From Oryza sativa Japonica Group (lineage: Eukaryota; Streptophyta; Magnoliopsida; Poales; Poaceae): a DNA stretch of 64,000 nt. A program made the position numbers and the translations under genes. The notes under the pieces are model-generated. The model had not been told where the DNA came from. It made no database searches and saw nothing but the letters and a program-made list of their open reading frames with translations. Position 1 is the stretch's first letter. Each line of letters begins with the position of its first letter. This document shows positions 32,900-43,032 of the stretch, piece by piece. The stretch is taken from the NCBI RefSeq assembly GCF_034140825.1, contig NC_089042.1, positions 23,524,001 through 23,588,000 of the forward strand, read 5' to 3'.

Positions 32900-33862
32900 A
32901 TGGGAGAGCCCGACGACGAGATCACGTTCGAGTTCCTGCCGCTGATCCGGTGCTACAGGAGCGGCCGCGTCGACCGCCTCCTCCCGGACACCCGCGTCCC
33001 GCCCTCCGTCGACGCCGCCACCGGCGTCGCCTCCCGCGACGTCACCATCGACCCGGCCACCGGCCTGTGGGCGCGCCTCTACCTCCCCGACCTCGACGGC
33101 GGCGAGAGGAAGCTGCTGCCCGTCGTCGTGTACCTCCACGGCGGTGGCCTCGTCGTCGGCTCCGCCGCGGACGCGCTCGAGCACGGGTTCGCCAACCGTC
33201 TCTGCGCGCGGGCGCGCGCCCTCGTGGTGTCCGTCGACTACCGCCTCGCGCCCGAGCACCCCGTCCCCGCCTGCTACGACGACGCGTGGTCCGCGCTGCA
33301 GTGGGCCGTCGCCGCCGCGAGCGCCGACCCGTGGCTCCGCGACCACGGCGACAGGGAGCGCGTCTTCGTGCTCGGGTACAGCTCCGGCGGCAACATCGCC
33401 CACAACGTCACCCTCCGCGCCGGGGCCGAGGAGCTCCCCGGCGGCGCGAGCGTCAAGGGGATGGCGCTGCTGCACCCGTACTTCATGGCGGCCAAGAAGG
33501 CCGACGGCGAGGTGAAGAACGCGTGGCTGAGGGGCAAGCTGGAGGAGATGTGGGCGTTGGCGTGCGGCGGCGGCCGGACCACGGCGGGGCTGGACGACCC
33601 GCGGATCAACCCGGTGGCCGACGGCGCGCCGAGCCTGCGCCGGCTCGGCTGCGACCGCGTCCTGGTCTGCCTCGCCGACGACGAGCTGGAGGTCCGGGGC
33701 AAGGCGTACTACGACGGGTTGCTGGAGAGCGGGTGGGCAGAGGACGCCGCCGAGCTGCTTGTCTCCGGCGAGGATCACGAGTACGTCCACCGCGATCCCG
33801 ACAGCGCCAAGGCCGTGGTTGTGATGGACCGGCTAGCCGCGCTCTTTGGCGGGAAAAATTAG
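32900..33862 (+). CDS. Class-I carboxylesterase CXE-4, GYSSG elbow variant
   Basis: A 320-aa intronless CXE-family hydrolase. The start is the ATG at 32900 (MGEPDDEITFEFLPLI); the open upstream stretch begins only at TTG and encodes His/Arg-rich residues. The oxyanion hole is HGGGL (80-84). The nucleophile elbow reads GYSSGGN with Ser161: the Asp that normally precedes the Ser is Tyr and the following Ala is Ser. Asp261 (ADDELEV) is the likely acid and His293 (GEDHEYVH) the base. No signal peptide. GYSSGGNIAHNV partly recalls the GDSSGGN elbow of GID1 receptors, but the retained His argues for an esterase. Divergent from CXE-3; followed 690 bp downstream by CXE-5. The substrate is unknown. 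Confidence 0.88.
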   Translation: MGEPDDEITFEFLPLIRCYRSGRVDRLLPDTRVPPSVDAATGVASRDVTIDPATGLWARLYLPDLDGGERKLLPVVVYLHGGGLVVGSAADALEHGFANRLCARARALVVSVDYRLAPEHPVPACYDDAWSALQWAVAAASADPWLRDHGDRERVFVLGYSSGGNIAHNVTLRAGAEELPGGASVKGMALLHPYFMAAKKADGEVKNAWLRGKLEEMWALACGGGRTTAGLDDPRINPVADGAPSLRRLGCDRVLVCLADDELEVRGKAYYDGLLESGWAEDAAELLVSGEDHEYVHRDPDSAKAVVVMDRLAALFGGKN

Positions 33863-34549
33863 AACAGCAATTAATCACATTCTAGTGACCTGCAATGTTG
33901 TTGATGAATGCTGGAGTTTTGTTGCATTCTGAGCTGTTTGAGCTCACAAAAAATAAGAAGAAATGAAGAGAGAAAAACATGTTGTGCTGTGCACGTTCCA
34001 CCTTCAGTAATCAGCGGTATTATGGAGTTGAATAAAATGGAACAAGTTGTTTCTTGTTTGACTTATTATGAGCTTTATTTGCTCATGGAGCAGAGCCAAG
34101 GGAATCTTGCACATGAGCTCCCTCTATTCTATTTGCTGCATTCTCAAGAAACAGCGACTCCTCACTGCTAACCATGTTAGTATATTCTTTGGATCAAGCT
34201 TCGGAATGAAGGAAACGTTGAGAAAAGAAAAGATTTAAGAATGGAAAAAAAGTCACCCTTGTACGAATGAATCTCATCTGACCAAATTTACCCCCCAAAC
34301 CGATAAAATTTCTGGGCGAATTGGTCAGAATTTCACAGCTCTTCCAAGTTGTAATCATTTTAAAATGGTTTTTAGTAGCAGTAATCCCATTAATTGGAAG
34401 ATTTGAACAGCGACTTGGCAACTACTGGTAGATTTGGTATATACACTTGACGAAACCCAAAGTCTAACACGCGCCCCTCCTCTTGCGTTCTCGCCTCGGT
34501 CTCCAACTCTGCAACCACCGCCGTCTCTTCTCCAGATCTCCACCGCGCC
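33863..34549. other. Intergenic region between CXE-4 and CXE-5
   Basis: The 3'-UTR of CXE-4 and the promoter of CXE-5 lie here. A TATATA at 34438-34443 is suitably placed about 105 bp before the CXE-5 start codon. No other gene is seen. Confidence 0.45.
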
Positions 34550-35533
34550 ATGGACGCCGCACCCACCGCGCCGCCGGCGGCGTCGGCCGACGACGAGATC
34601 GTGTACGAGTCGATGCCCTGCATCCGCATCTACAAGAACCGCGTGGAGCGCTACTTCGGCTCCGAGTTCGTCGCCGCGTCCACCGACGCCGCCACCGGCG
34701 TCGCCTCCCACGACCGCGTCATCTCCTCCAACGTCTCCGCGCGCCTCTACCTCCCCCGCCTCGACGACTCCGCCGCCGCCAAGGCCAAGCTCCCCGTGCT
34801 CGTCTACTACCACGGCGGCGGGTTCTGCCTCGGCTCGGCCTTCAACCCCACGTTCCACGCCTACTTCAACACCTTCGCCGCGCTCGCCAACGCCCTCGTC
34901 GTCTCCGTCGAGTACCGCCTCGCGCCGGAGCACCCCGTCCCGGCGGCCTACGCGGACTCGTGGGAGGCGCTCGCGTGGGTCGCCGGACACGCCGCGGGGG
35001 ATGGCGACGAGGCGTGGCTCGTCGACCACGCCGACTTCTCCCGCCTCTACCTCGGCGGCGAGAGCGCCGGCTCCAACATCGCGCACCACATAGCGATGCG
35101 GGTGGCCGAGGAGGGGCTCCCCCACGGCGCCAAGATCCGGGGCCTCGTCATGATCCACCCCTACTTCCTCGGCACTAACAGGGTGGCCTCCGACGACCTG
35201 GACCCCGCCGTGCGCGAGAGCCTCGGGAGCCTGTGGCGCGTCATGTGCCCGGCCACCACGGGCGAGGACGACCCGCTCATCAACCCGCTCGTGGACGGCG
35301 CGCCGGCGCTCGACGCGCTGGCGTGCGACCGCGTGCTCGTGTGCATCGGCGAGGGCGACGTGCTCCGCGACCGCGGCCGCGCCTACTACGACCGGCTCAC
35401 GTCGAGCGGGTGGCGCGGCGAGGCGGAGATATGGCAGGCGCCGGAGAAGGGGCACACGTTCCACCTCCTCGAGCCGCACTGCGACGCGGCCATCGCGCAG
35501 GACAAGGTCATCAGTGGCTTCCTCAACCGTTGA
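34550..35533 (+). CDS. Class-I carboxylesterase CXE-5, GESAG elbow
   Basis: A 327-aa intronless CXE-family hydrolase from the ATG at 34550 (CGCGCCATGG context). HGGGF begins at 88; the elbow is GESAGSN with Ser172; the acid is Asp270 (GEGDVLRDRG), the base His302 (EKGHTFHLLEP). No signal peptide, so probably cytosolic. The GESAG elbow, the 'HLLEPHCDAA' end and the YESMPCIRIYKNRVERYFGSEFV-type N-terminus set it apart from CXE-1 to CXE-4 and point to the subgroup that includes tuliposide-converting and 2-hydroxyisoflavanone-dehydratase-like CXEs. This is a resemblance, not proof of that activity. The gene looks intact. Confidence 0.9.
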   Translation: MDAAPTAPPAASADDEIVYESMPCIRIYKNRVERYFGSEFVAASTDAATGVASHDRVISSNVSARLYLPRLDDSAAAKAKLPVLVYYHGGGFCLGSAFNPTFHAYFNTFAALANALVVSVEYRLAPEHPVPAAYADSWEALAWVAGHAAGDGDEAWLVDHADFSRLYLGGESAGSNIAHHIAMRVAEEGLPHGAKIRGLVMIHPYFLGTNRVASDDLDPAVRESLGSLWRVMCPATTGEDDPLINPLVDGAPALDALACDRVLVCIGEGDVLRDRGRAYYDRLTSSGWRGEAEIWQAPEKGHTFHLLEPHCDAAIAQDKVISGFLNR

Positions 35534-35845
35534 CTCGCCGTCGCCGGCGATGACACCGTCGTCGTCGGAATCGGAGATTACCAAGATTAGCATCGGTTCA
35601 TACCCAGAATAACTGCAGCTACGTCGCCGACGGATGCCGCTGCCGCGCCATACTTACTACTCCACTACTACATTTTACATTTTGGATTCAGGATTGTGTT
35701 GCATCTTTTGCAATTGGGTGTATGGATGGAAGGAAATCGCCATTGATTTAGGTGAGGGTATTGTAGTATCAGGAAGTTGGGGGAGATAAATGATAATACT
35801 ACAGTCATAGACTTCATACAGATGAAATTATTCTGCTTTGTTTGA

Positions 35846-37330
35846 CACATTGATTCATTTTCTTTGGAACTCCAGTGAAAGCATTGTTCTTAACTCTTTG
35901 CATCAAAGAATTACTTGCTTATACTCTTCCAAAAGAATGATTGCGCGATTCTGTATTTCCGCTGATCATATATTTGTCAACTGATGACCTCACATGGAGT
36001 GATGCCCTCCATCAAATTCTTTCCCTACCTTCCATCAATTCCTTTTCCTATCATCATCCTTTGATGATACTAATAGGCAGTTCTTTGAAATTAAAATACT
36101 TGCTGGACGCATGAATTCTTTGATTTTTTTTAATCATTTTGGCAGATTATTGCCGTTCATCAAAGAATTGATTGTTAACTCTTACATAAAAAAGGCTCTA
36201 TTCATGCATTTGTCAAGGACGGTGCACACACATTGATTCATTTTCTTTGGAACTCCAATCAAGCATTGTTCTTAACTATTTGCATCAAAGAATTACTTGC
36301 TTACTCTTCCAAAATAACAATTGCGCGATTCTGTATTTCCGCTGATCATATGTTTGTCAACTAGGATGGCCTCTGATGGAGAGACCCCCTCCATCAAATT
36401 CTTTCCCTACCTTCCATCAATTCCTTTTCCTATCTTCATCCTTTGATGATACTATTAGGCAGTTCTTTGAAATTAAAATACTTGCTGGACACATGAATTC
36501 TTTGATTTTTTGGAATCATTTTGGCAGATTAGTGCCGTTCATCAAAGAATTGATTGTTAACTCTTACAAAAAAAAGGGCTCTATTCATGCATTTGTCAAC
36601 TAGGACGGCGCACATGGAGTGGTGCCCTCTCCTTCATCAATTTCTTTTCTTATTATCATCATTAGATAATAAGCATTTCTTTGAAATTATTTATACTTGT
36701 TGGAATCATGAATTATTTGCCTTTTATGAAGCATTGTCATCAATGTAAATACCTTGCATCAAAGAATTGCTTTACTCATAAAAGGTTGCTCTGCTAATGC
36801 ATTTCTGAAACTAGGCTGACTCACATGGAGAGATGTCCTCTATCAGTTTATTTTCATATTATCACGCTTTGATAATAAGTAATTATTTGAAATTATTTAT
36901 AGTTGCTGACCACATGAATTCATTCCCTTTTATGAAGCATTATTGTAAAATGCAGTATCATGCATCAAAGAATTGCTTGTTTAATTACCCTTACAATTTT
37001 CTTTTGCTCTTCTGTTCATACATTTGTCAACTAGGGGGCCTCATATGTAGAGATGCCCTCTGTCAAGTTCTTCTCATATCTGCACTTTGATACTAATAAG
37101 CAATTATTTGAAATTATACTTGTCCGGCACATGAATTCTTTGCCTTTTAGGAAACATTGCTGCAAACTTAGTACCTTGCATCAAAGAATTGCTTGTTTAC
37201 ACTGACAAATTACAATTGCTCAGTGCAGCTGCATACATTTGTCAACTAGTCCGGCTAACATGGAGAGATGCCCTCTATCAGTTTCTTTTCTTATTGTCAT
37301 CCTTTGACAATCTCTTTTGGGTTCCATGTT
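35846..37330. repeat. Degenerate tandem repeat array, unit about 215 bp
   Basis: A recurring block (CACATGGAGAGATGCCCTC...ATC, then CTTTGATRATACTAATAGGCA, CACATGAATTCTTTG, GCATCAAAGAATTGCTTG, CATTTGTCAACTAG) appears at about 35991, 36372, 36611, 36822, 37042 and 37257. Spacing is 381, 239, 211, 220 and 215 bp. The first interval is longer because the first two units also share a ~160-bp block starting CATTGATTCATTTTCTTTGG. Copies are diverged, so the array is old. It starts about 310 bp after the CXE-5 stop. No protein is encoded. Confidence 0.8.
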
Positions 37331-39240
37331 GCCTCATGCGACTTTGCCATATTAGGCCTTTTTCGGTGGAAGAGGAGTCAATGGCTGAGAAAAATGTTTT
37401 AATTTTTCTTTTCAGTTACATTTTTAAAACTAAACCGTTTCCTTTTCAGCTCCAAAGATGCTAGTAAAAGACATGATAGCTAGTATAAAATCCTCTTCAG
37501 CTACTGCATTCCTTTTCTCTTCATGGGCTCCATTTGATATCAGACGCCATCCTGCTCTCGGATTTGGCCCACTTTACATGTCACTGTCAAACTCACTCTC
37601 TTCAGTCTTCACCAAGCGACTCTTGCAGCGCTGAGATGGCCACTCATGGTCACTGTTCAGTTCTGATGAGTTTTTTCAAGACGAAATTTTCATTTCTTTA
37701 GATGTTATTTATTGAGTGAAACTTTTCTTTTCTGCAACTTTAAGGGATATGTCCCCTGCCAAAAAAAAAATGTATTGGTACAGTCTGAATCTGCAATTTT
37801 TCATTCAAAGCAATTGCTCTGTTAACCTCTCATTCGTCAGACACACTAAGAATTCTTAGTTCAATGTAGAAAAACTAAAGTTTATTGCGATGATTTGTAA
37901 AGCCTTCCTTAGTGAGCCCAACCATGAAGATTGATCCTACACTTTTCCCCGACAAGAAACGGACACATCTAAATCTGCCACCAAACAAATTTGCAGCAAA
38001 TGATCACCACTGAGTAGGTGTACTTGTTGGTTTTAGAATACAATTATTCTTTCTTTCAACAAATACGTGTATTTTAAAATTGAGGAGACAAAGGCAATTG
38101 GCCAAGGAATCAAAGTACCTTTTCTTGATGGTAGGAAACTTATGTATCTATCAGGCAGGAGCTTACACAAGGTACTGCCGTTGATAGCCAATGATCGTTT
38201 CAACAGTGTCTTTTAAAAAGATTTTTTTGGCAGATTTGTGCAATGATTAAAAGATGATATATACTAAACCATGTAAGGCTAATTTCCTTGGCCAGTCAAA
38301 AAATGATTATTTTGATGGACGGAGCAGAATGGAAGTAAAACTTGGATAAAAATTAACCATTTTTACGTGACATAGAGATTAACTCAAATTAAGGGACCAC
38401 CTATGGCACAACCAAGGAGATATATTCCTTCATTCTACCGTACTACTCTTTCTATTTTCTGCGAAGATGTGAATCATGTTATTCTCGAATGCATTGCAAT
38501 TTTAACGAGTATTTTCTGTCAAGTTGCAAAACAGAAAAAGCACTAGCTCAGTAATCTATAGTATCTACACAAGAATCATCGTTGCCACTGGGTCACGGAA
38601 CATCTGTAAATTAAAAATAACAGTGTATCTACCGTATTATTAAATCAAGGGAATCACCACGTTCATTAGGATTATAAATTTACTAGGTTACTTAAGAAAG
38701 AGAGAAAGATCAGCCACATTAATCTGATGAGTCTAAATTGTAAGGGTGTTGATTGGCCAAACATTGTTAAAGTATTGCTATGATTGTATAAAAATGCAAT
38801 TGTATTTTCAAAGACATATGATTAGTATATAAAATATAATTGTAATCCTGATTAAACTATAAACCTTGCATAATTAGTTGGGTGGAAAATTCAACTAGTT
38901 TCACTGAAATATTTGCTCAAAGTATACAATTAGGTGGCCTCTAGCGCATATTAGAATTTTGTGGAGCACAATGTGAGCATGGGGAACACTTTCTTATTGA
39001 GGCACCCATTGTGGGCATACAATGATTTAAAACTTGTTAGAGAGTGCTAATGTGGTTTCTGATTATTTGGAAATACATATATCTTAAAGAACCTTTTTAT
39101 GGTACAAGTTACACACAATTTTATATGTTTTGTTTTCTTCTCTTAGGCTCCATGTGCTATCACGGTGGATTATGATAATCCCGTTTGGAGCATTTGCTTT
39201 TGGATGTATCGATGCTTGGAAAAATAATTTTATATAAGGG
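37331..39240. other. Gene-free AT-rich region
   Basis: I see no coding region, no clear transposon ends and no RNA gene here. It is unremarkable AT-rich sequence. Confidence 0.4.
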
Positions 39241-40078
39241 ATAAATTGTTATTACACGTCCACGAACTACTAGCTAGGTTTGTCTTAAAAAACAACTATT
39301 ACCGATGAAATTGGACATTTTACACCCACAACTATCAAACTAGCCAAAAATAGCCCCCTTAAGTGCAATATAACCTGGTTTTACAGTTTTGACATCCAAA
39401 ATATAAATTTACTTACATTTAGCTATTCTTTTTACATCTCTTACTTTCTATAGGTGTCATACAAGTAAGATGATAAATTATTTAGAATATAAAATCATTA
39501 AATTAAGAAACGCACTACGGTACTCTCTACTGGTAGTAGAAAATAATTTGAACCGTTGATCTCATTTGATCAAAGGGTTTAGATATATTTATATTACTAT
39601 CCTAGTTAGCAATAGTAGAAATGTTGAGGGGCATTATTGTAAAAAAAAACAAGTGTGGAGGGGTATAATCGTCATTTAACTGTGACTAAACCCTTTTTTA
39701 CTTCTTTTTTGGCTTTTTTGATGGAATATGAGCGATACCAGTGTAATAGATGACCACATACCGATCTAGCCGGGAAAAAACATAAATGACAAAGTTACCC
39801 TTTATCATTGTATTATTGTATTAGTAAATCACTGATTTACCCTTAATACTAATGGTAGTACTATACTACCATACTACCAGTAGAGAGTACTGAAGCATCA
39901 CTAATTATAATAAATCATCCTTAGAACCGGTTTGTACTGCCTTGGGCAGTACTTTGCCTTGTTCTGATAGTTAAGGGCTATAAAATGTTCGGTTTCGGGT
40001 GTTCTGTAGATAAACCTGATAGTTGTAATGGTCAGAGGGTGTAACAAATGTCAAACAATTACGAGTGATATTATAGTC
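39241..40078. mobile_element. Probable MULE-type element with a nested MITE
   Basis: The outer ends carry a loose inverted similarity (left ...GGACATTTTACACCCACAACTATCAAAC; right, inverted, ...GACATTTGTTACACCCTCTGACC and GAACATTTTATAGCCCTTAACTATC). The flanks ATATAAGGG and ATATAAAGC match at 7 of 9. Inside, 39520-39890 is a MITE of its own with near-perfect inverted ends GTACTCTCTACTGGTAGTA. No transposase. The outer call is tentative; the inner inverted repeat is clear. Confidence 0.55.
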
Positions 40079-40707
40079 ATATAAAGCCTTTTATCTAACT
40101 ATAATTAAATTAATAGAACAAGTTACAATGATTATAAATGTTCATTTTCATTTACACACAAATTAAAAAAAATCGACACGAGGTAGCACAAGTGCACAAC
40201 ACAACAACCCAAACTAAAAGGCCGTCTAACATAAGGTACAAGTACAACTGTTTCTCATATCTTTCTATACTCCCTCCGTACCATTACCAAAAAGGATACA
40301 ATTGTAGCATTTAAAAGATAAATTAATAGGGAATTAAATGACCTAGATGTCCTTTATTAAATGAGGGAGTAGCATTGAGGTAAAAAAAATCCACGAATTG
40401 ATACATGGAGTTACAATAGCCTCGCTCAATCGGGAGATTTGCAATAATGACACTACAAACATTAACCTTTGCTATAATGACATTGGACCCACATTTCATA
40501 GACACAGATGGGCCCATTTTTCATCCACTCGTAGTGCCAAAACAGCAAAGCCCCAATGTTTGCAGCCCCAATATTGCAATTTTCTCCGCTCAATATTGCT
40601 TACAATATTGCCCATTTGTCATCCGCTCAATATTGCTTACAAGAAAAGGCCAAAAATGCATTTGATATCAATTACTCTGTCCATCCCAAAATACAACAAA
40701 CCAGCAC
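40079..40707. other. Intergenic region with a short Stowaway-like MITE
   Basis: Bases 40270-40369 begin CTCCCTCCGTACCATTACC and end AAATGAGGGAG, flanked by TA on both sides: a ~100-bp Stowaway-like remnant. A local direct repeat of CCTCAATATTGC-type words lies at 40560-40640. No gene is supported. Confidence 0.5.
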
Positions 40708-40868
40708 CAGGGGCAAAGCCAGGTGTGGGGTAGCTTGGGCTTGAGCCCCATACCTGGCAGAAAAAATATATACAAGGAATATGCTAATTTTCTTATTAAA
40801 ATTTATTCAAGAAGTTCGTAATCTAGTGATTAAGCCCTACTCTTGGCATAATCCTGGCTCCGCCTCTG
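40708..40868. mobile_element. Short hAT-type element
   Basis: The ends CAGGGGCAAAGCCAGG and (inverted) CAGAGGCGGAGCCAGG are typical hAT termini. The flanks ACCAGCAC and CCCAGTAC match at 6 of 8, compatible with an aged 8-bp duplication. 161 bp, non-coding. Confidence 0.6.
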
Positions 40869-41086
40869 CCCAGTACTACATTAGACACCGCATAATAATA
40901 CGAATCTAGATATGCTGATTTGTGATACTCAACTTCATGGACGTGCTGATGAACGGAGATAGTTTCTGACCATGCCACTACCACATACCCATAGTGGTAG
41001 TACCCCATGTGAAAAACTGGGGCTCTGATTGGCACTTCGTCGTACACTGCGGCATATAAACCACAGCACCTCTCTCGATCTCCCTC

Positions 41087-41095
41087 TATAAATAG
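41087..41095 (+). promoter_or_regulatory. TATA box of the CEP gene
   Basis: TATAAATAG, a consensus plant TATA box, lies 168 bp upstream of the CEP start codon. Transcription would begin near 41120, giving a leader of about 140 bases that includes a (CTAG)n-type run (CTAGCTAGCTAGCTAG, about 41179-41194). Confidence 0.7.
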
Positions 41096-41262
41096 TGGTG
41101 AGCACTGAGGATGCACTTCACAGCAAACCCCGGGAAACTTCAGAAAAACACCAGGAGTAGAGCCTTCAGTTTCATAGCTAGCTAGCTAGCTAGTGATCCC
41201 TTTAGCTAAGATAGCTAGATACTAAGCTCTCTCTTCGTCTCACTCTCCATTAACATTCTGAC

Positions 41263-41583
41263 ATGGCTGGACACAAGGTGGTATTCTGCACTTGCATTCT
41301 GATCTTCATCGTCGTCGTCATCTCAGGCCAGGCCGAAGCCCGGAGGCTGGCGGCGGTGGCCAACGGCAATGAGGATGCCGTCGCCGTGGAAGGTGACGGG
41401 AGCTTCAGAGCAGTGCAAGAAACTGCTTCTTCTGCGTCGACTGATCATGCAGCTGCAGGTCGAGGCGGCGGCGGCGCCGCCACCGCCGTACAAGGAAGCA
41501 TGCCAATGACGACGACGGACTCCCGCCCTACTGCTCCCGGGAACAGCCCCGGCATAGGCAACAAGGGGAAGATCAACAACTAG
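41263..41583 (+). CDS. Secreted CEP-type signalling peptide precursor
   Basis: A 106-aa intronless pre-propeptide. Residues 5-24 (KVVFCTCILIFIVVVISGQA) form a signal peptide. A variable, Ala/Gly-rich middle follows, then one conserved block, DSRPTAPGNSPGIGN (86-100), which fits the C-terminally encoded peptide consensus (xxRPTxPGxSPGxGx) with the prolines that are usually hydroxylated (P89, P92, P96). Six more residues (KGKINN) follow, so the mature 15-mer would need C-terminal trimming. CEPs are released to the apoplast and xylem and bind CEPR leucine-rich-repeat receptor kinases to signal nitrogen status and restrain root growth. The gene has its own TATA box and an AATAAA at 41868-41873. 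Family assignment rests on the motif and precursor layout; the specific role is inferred. Confidence 0.85.
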   Translation: MAGHKVVFCTCILIFIVVVISGQAEARRLAAVANGNEDAVAVEGDGSFRAVQETASSASTDHAAAGRGGGGAATAVQGSMPMTTTDSRPTAPGNSPGIGNKGKINN

Positions 41584-41867
41584 CAGCTCTCGATCGTATG
41601 CGTTCCTGTTTAATTAAGGCTTTTAATTAAGCATTTAAGCTCTATAGCTGGTGATCGATCGATTGTGTGTTGCCGATCAGCTAGCTCCTTAACATCTACG
41701 TATACTTGGGTTCTACTTCTGAATTTGCCTCTAGTTTTTCGCGTCATTTTGATTTGATTTGCTCCAAGCATCGAACTAAGCTCGATGTTGTGTGAACTTC
41801 TGTCGATCAGTATGTGTACTGTGTTGACTGTTTGTACTGTTAAGCACTTAAGCAATGTTGATTATTC

Positions 41868-41873
41868 AATAAA
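41868..41873 (+). terminator. Polyadenylation signal of the CEP gene
   Basis: AATAAA lies 285 bp after the stop codon, in an A/T-rich 3'-UTR. It is the best candidate for the near-upstream polyadenylation element. Confidence 0.5.
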
Positions 41874-41879
41874 GTTGTG

Positions 41880-42869
41880 AGCGGTTGCAGCTTCTATGCC
41901 ACTGCATATCGGTATATATATCTATATATCTCTACAGTTTTAATTCTTGGATGACATTTGCTTTTACCACTCAAGCAGATAGGAGTAAAGGATCGAAAAT
42001 ACTATACTTGCACAGGAAGAGCAGTCTATAACGGTTCAAATTAAACGACAATTTCTCTAACGATTTGTTAGTTATAAACTGATAGAGAATAAGGGTTAAG
42101 CTAGTGATTACTGCGGGGAATCTTACTGATAGACATGGTTAAAATTTAAGCAGACAAATTAATTGTAAGGATCAAAAGTTGGGGTCATTCTTGGCTTCTT
42201 GCGACATATATATGTATGTAAAACATGTTCATATATAGTACTATGGTTTATGTGGAGAGTTCTTGGCAAAGTGGGCTTTGGAGATGAGAGAAAATGGGAG
42301 GACCAACCAATGACGTCGCGTCTAGCACTCTGCTTTCCAGTTCTCTTTATAAAACTGCATTGAATAATAAAACAATACTGAATATAACAAGACGTACACT
42401 GATATCCCTAGAGATAACTTATTTGTATTTCCCCATTTTGATCAGTTCAAGCAAAGAAAAAAGTTCAGGAATCTGTACACAACAAAAGTTAAGGTTTCCT
42501 GTGGGTCCTCGACAAAAAAAATAACAAAATCAAGGACGGTACATTTCCCTTGAAAATTTGAGGGAATATAACGGTTGGCTACGTGCCCACTCAAAAGATG
42601 TCACGTTGCTTAAATTATTCTGCATGCATGCAATGGTCGTCTAAAATTAAGGCTATGCTTGAGAGTTGAGACAAACACGAAAGAAAAGTGTCATTCGTTT
42701 TCTGCACGCACATTTTTTTTGAATGGTTAAACAATGTACATTTTTGTGAAAAATTCTATAGAATAGTTGCTTTAAAAATCATGCATATTAATATATTTTC
42801 AGGTTTAAAATAATTAATACCCAATTCGTTATGTTTTAATAGTTCATCTCGATTTGTATATCTTTTTAA
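41880..42869. other. Intergenic region, no gene seen
   Basis: AT-rich DNA downstream of the CEP gene. A partial MITE-like stretch around 42690-42850 has no matching end. Nothing else is recognisable. Confidence 0.4.
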
Positions 42870-43023
42870 GAGTAATTCTACAGTTCTTAAGGAAGTATCA
42901 TGAGGTACTAAAGATTTAGTGTAAAATTTGGTACCTCTTGGTATCTAGGTACTATAAGGTACTAAATTTACAGTAGAAAAAGTGGTACCTCATAGTACCT
43001 CCTCAAGTACTGTAAAATTACTC
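42870..43023. mobile_element. Mutator-type MITE with perfect 9-bp duplication
   Basis: 154 bp. Inverted ends of about 39 bp (GAGTAATTYTACAGTWCTTR AGGARGTA...) flank a tiny centre rich in GGTACT/GGTACC words. The 9-bp TCTTTTTAA is identical on both sides (42861-42869, 43024-43032), the duplication length of the Mutator superfamily. Confidence 0.85.
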
Positions 43024-43032
43024 TCTTTTTAA

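Noticed and set aside
32900-33862. CXE-4 as a GID1-type gibberellin receptor
   Set aside because: The elbow resembles GID1, but the catalytic His is present and the GID1 N-terminal lid sequence is absent.
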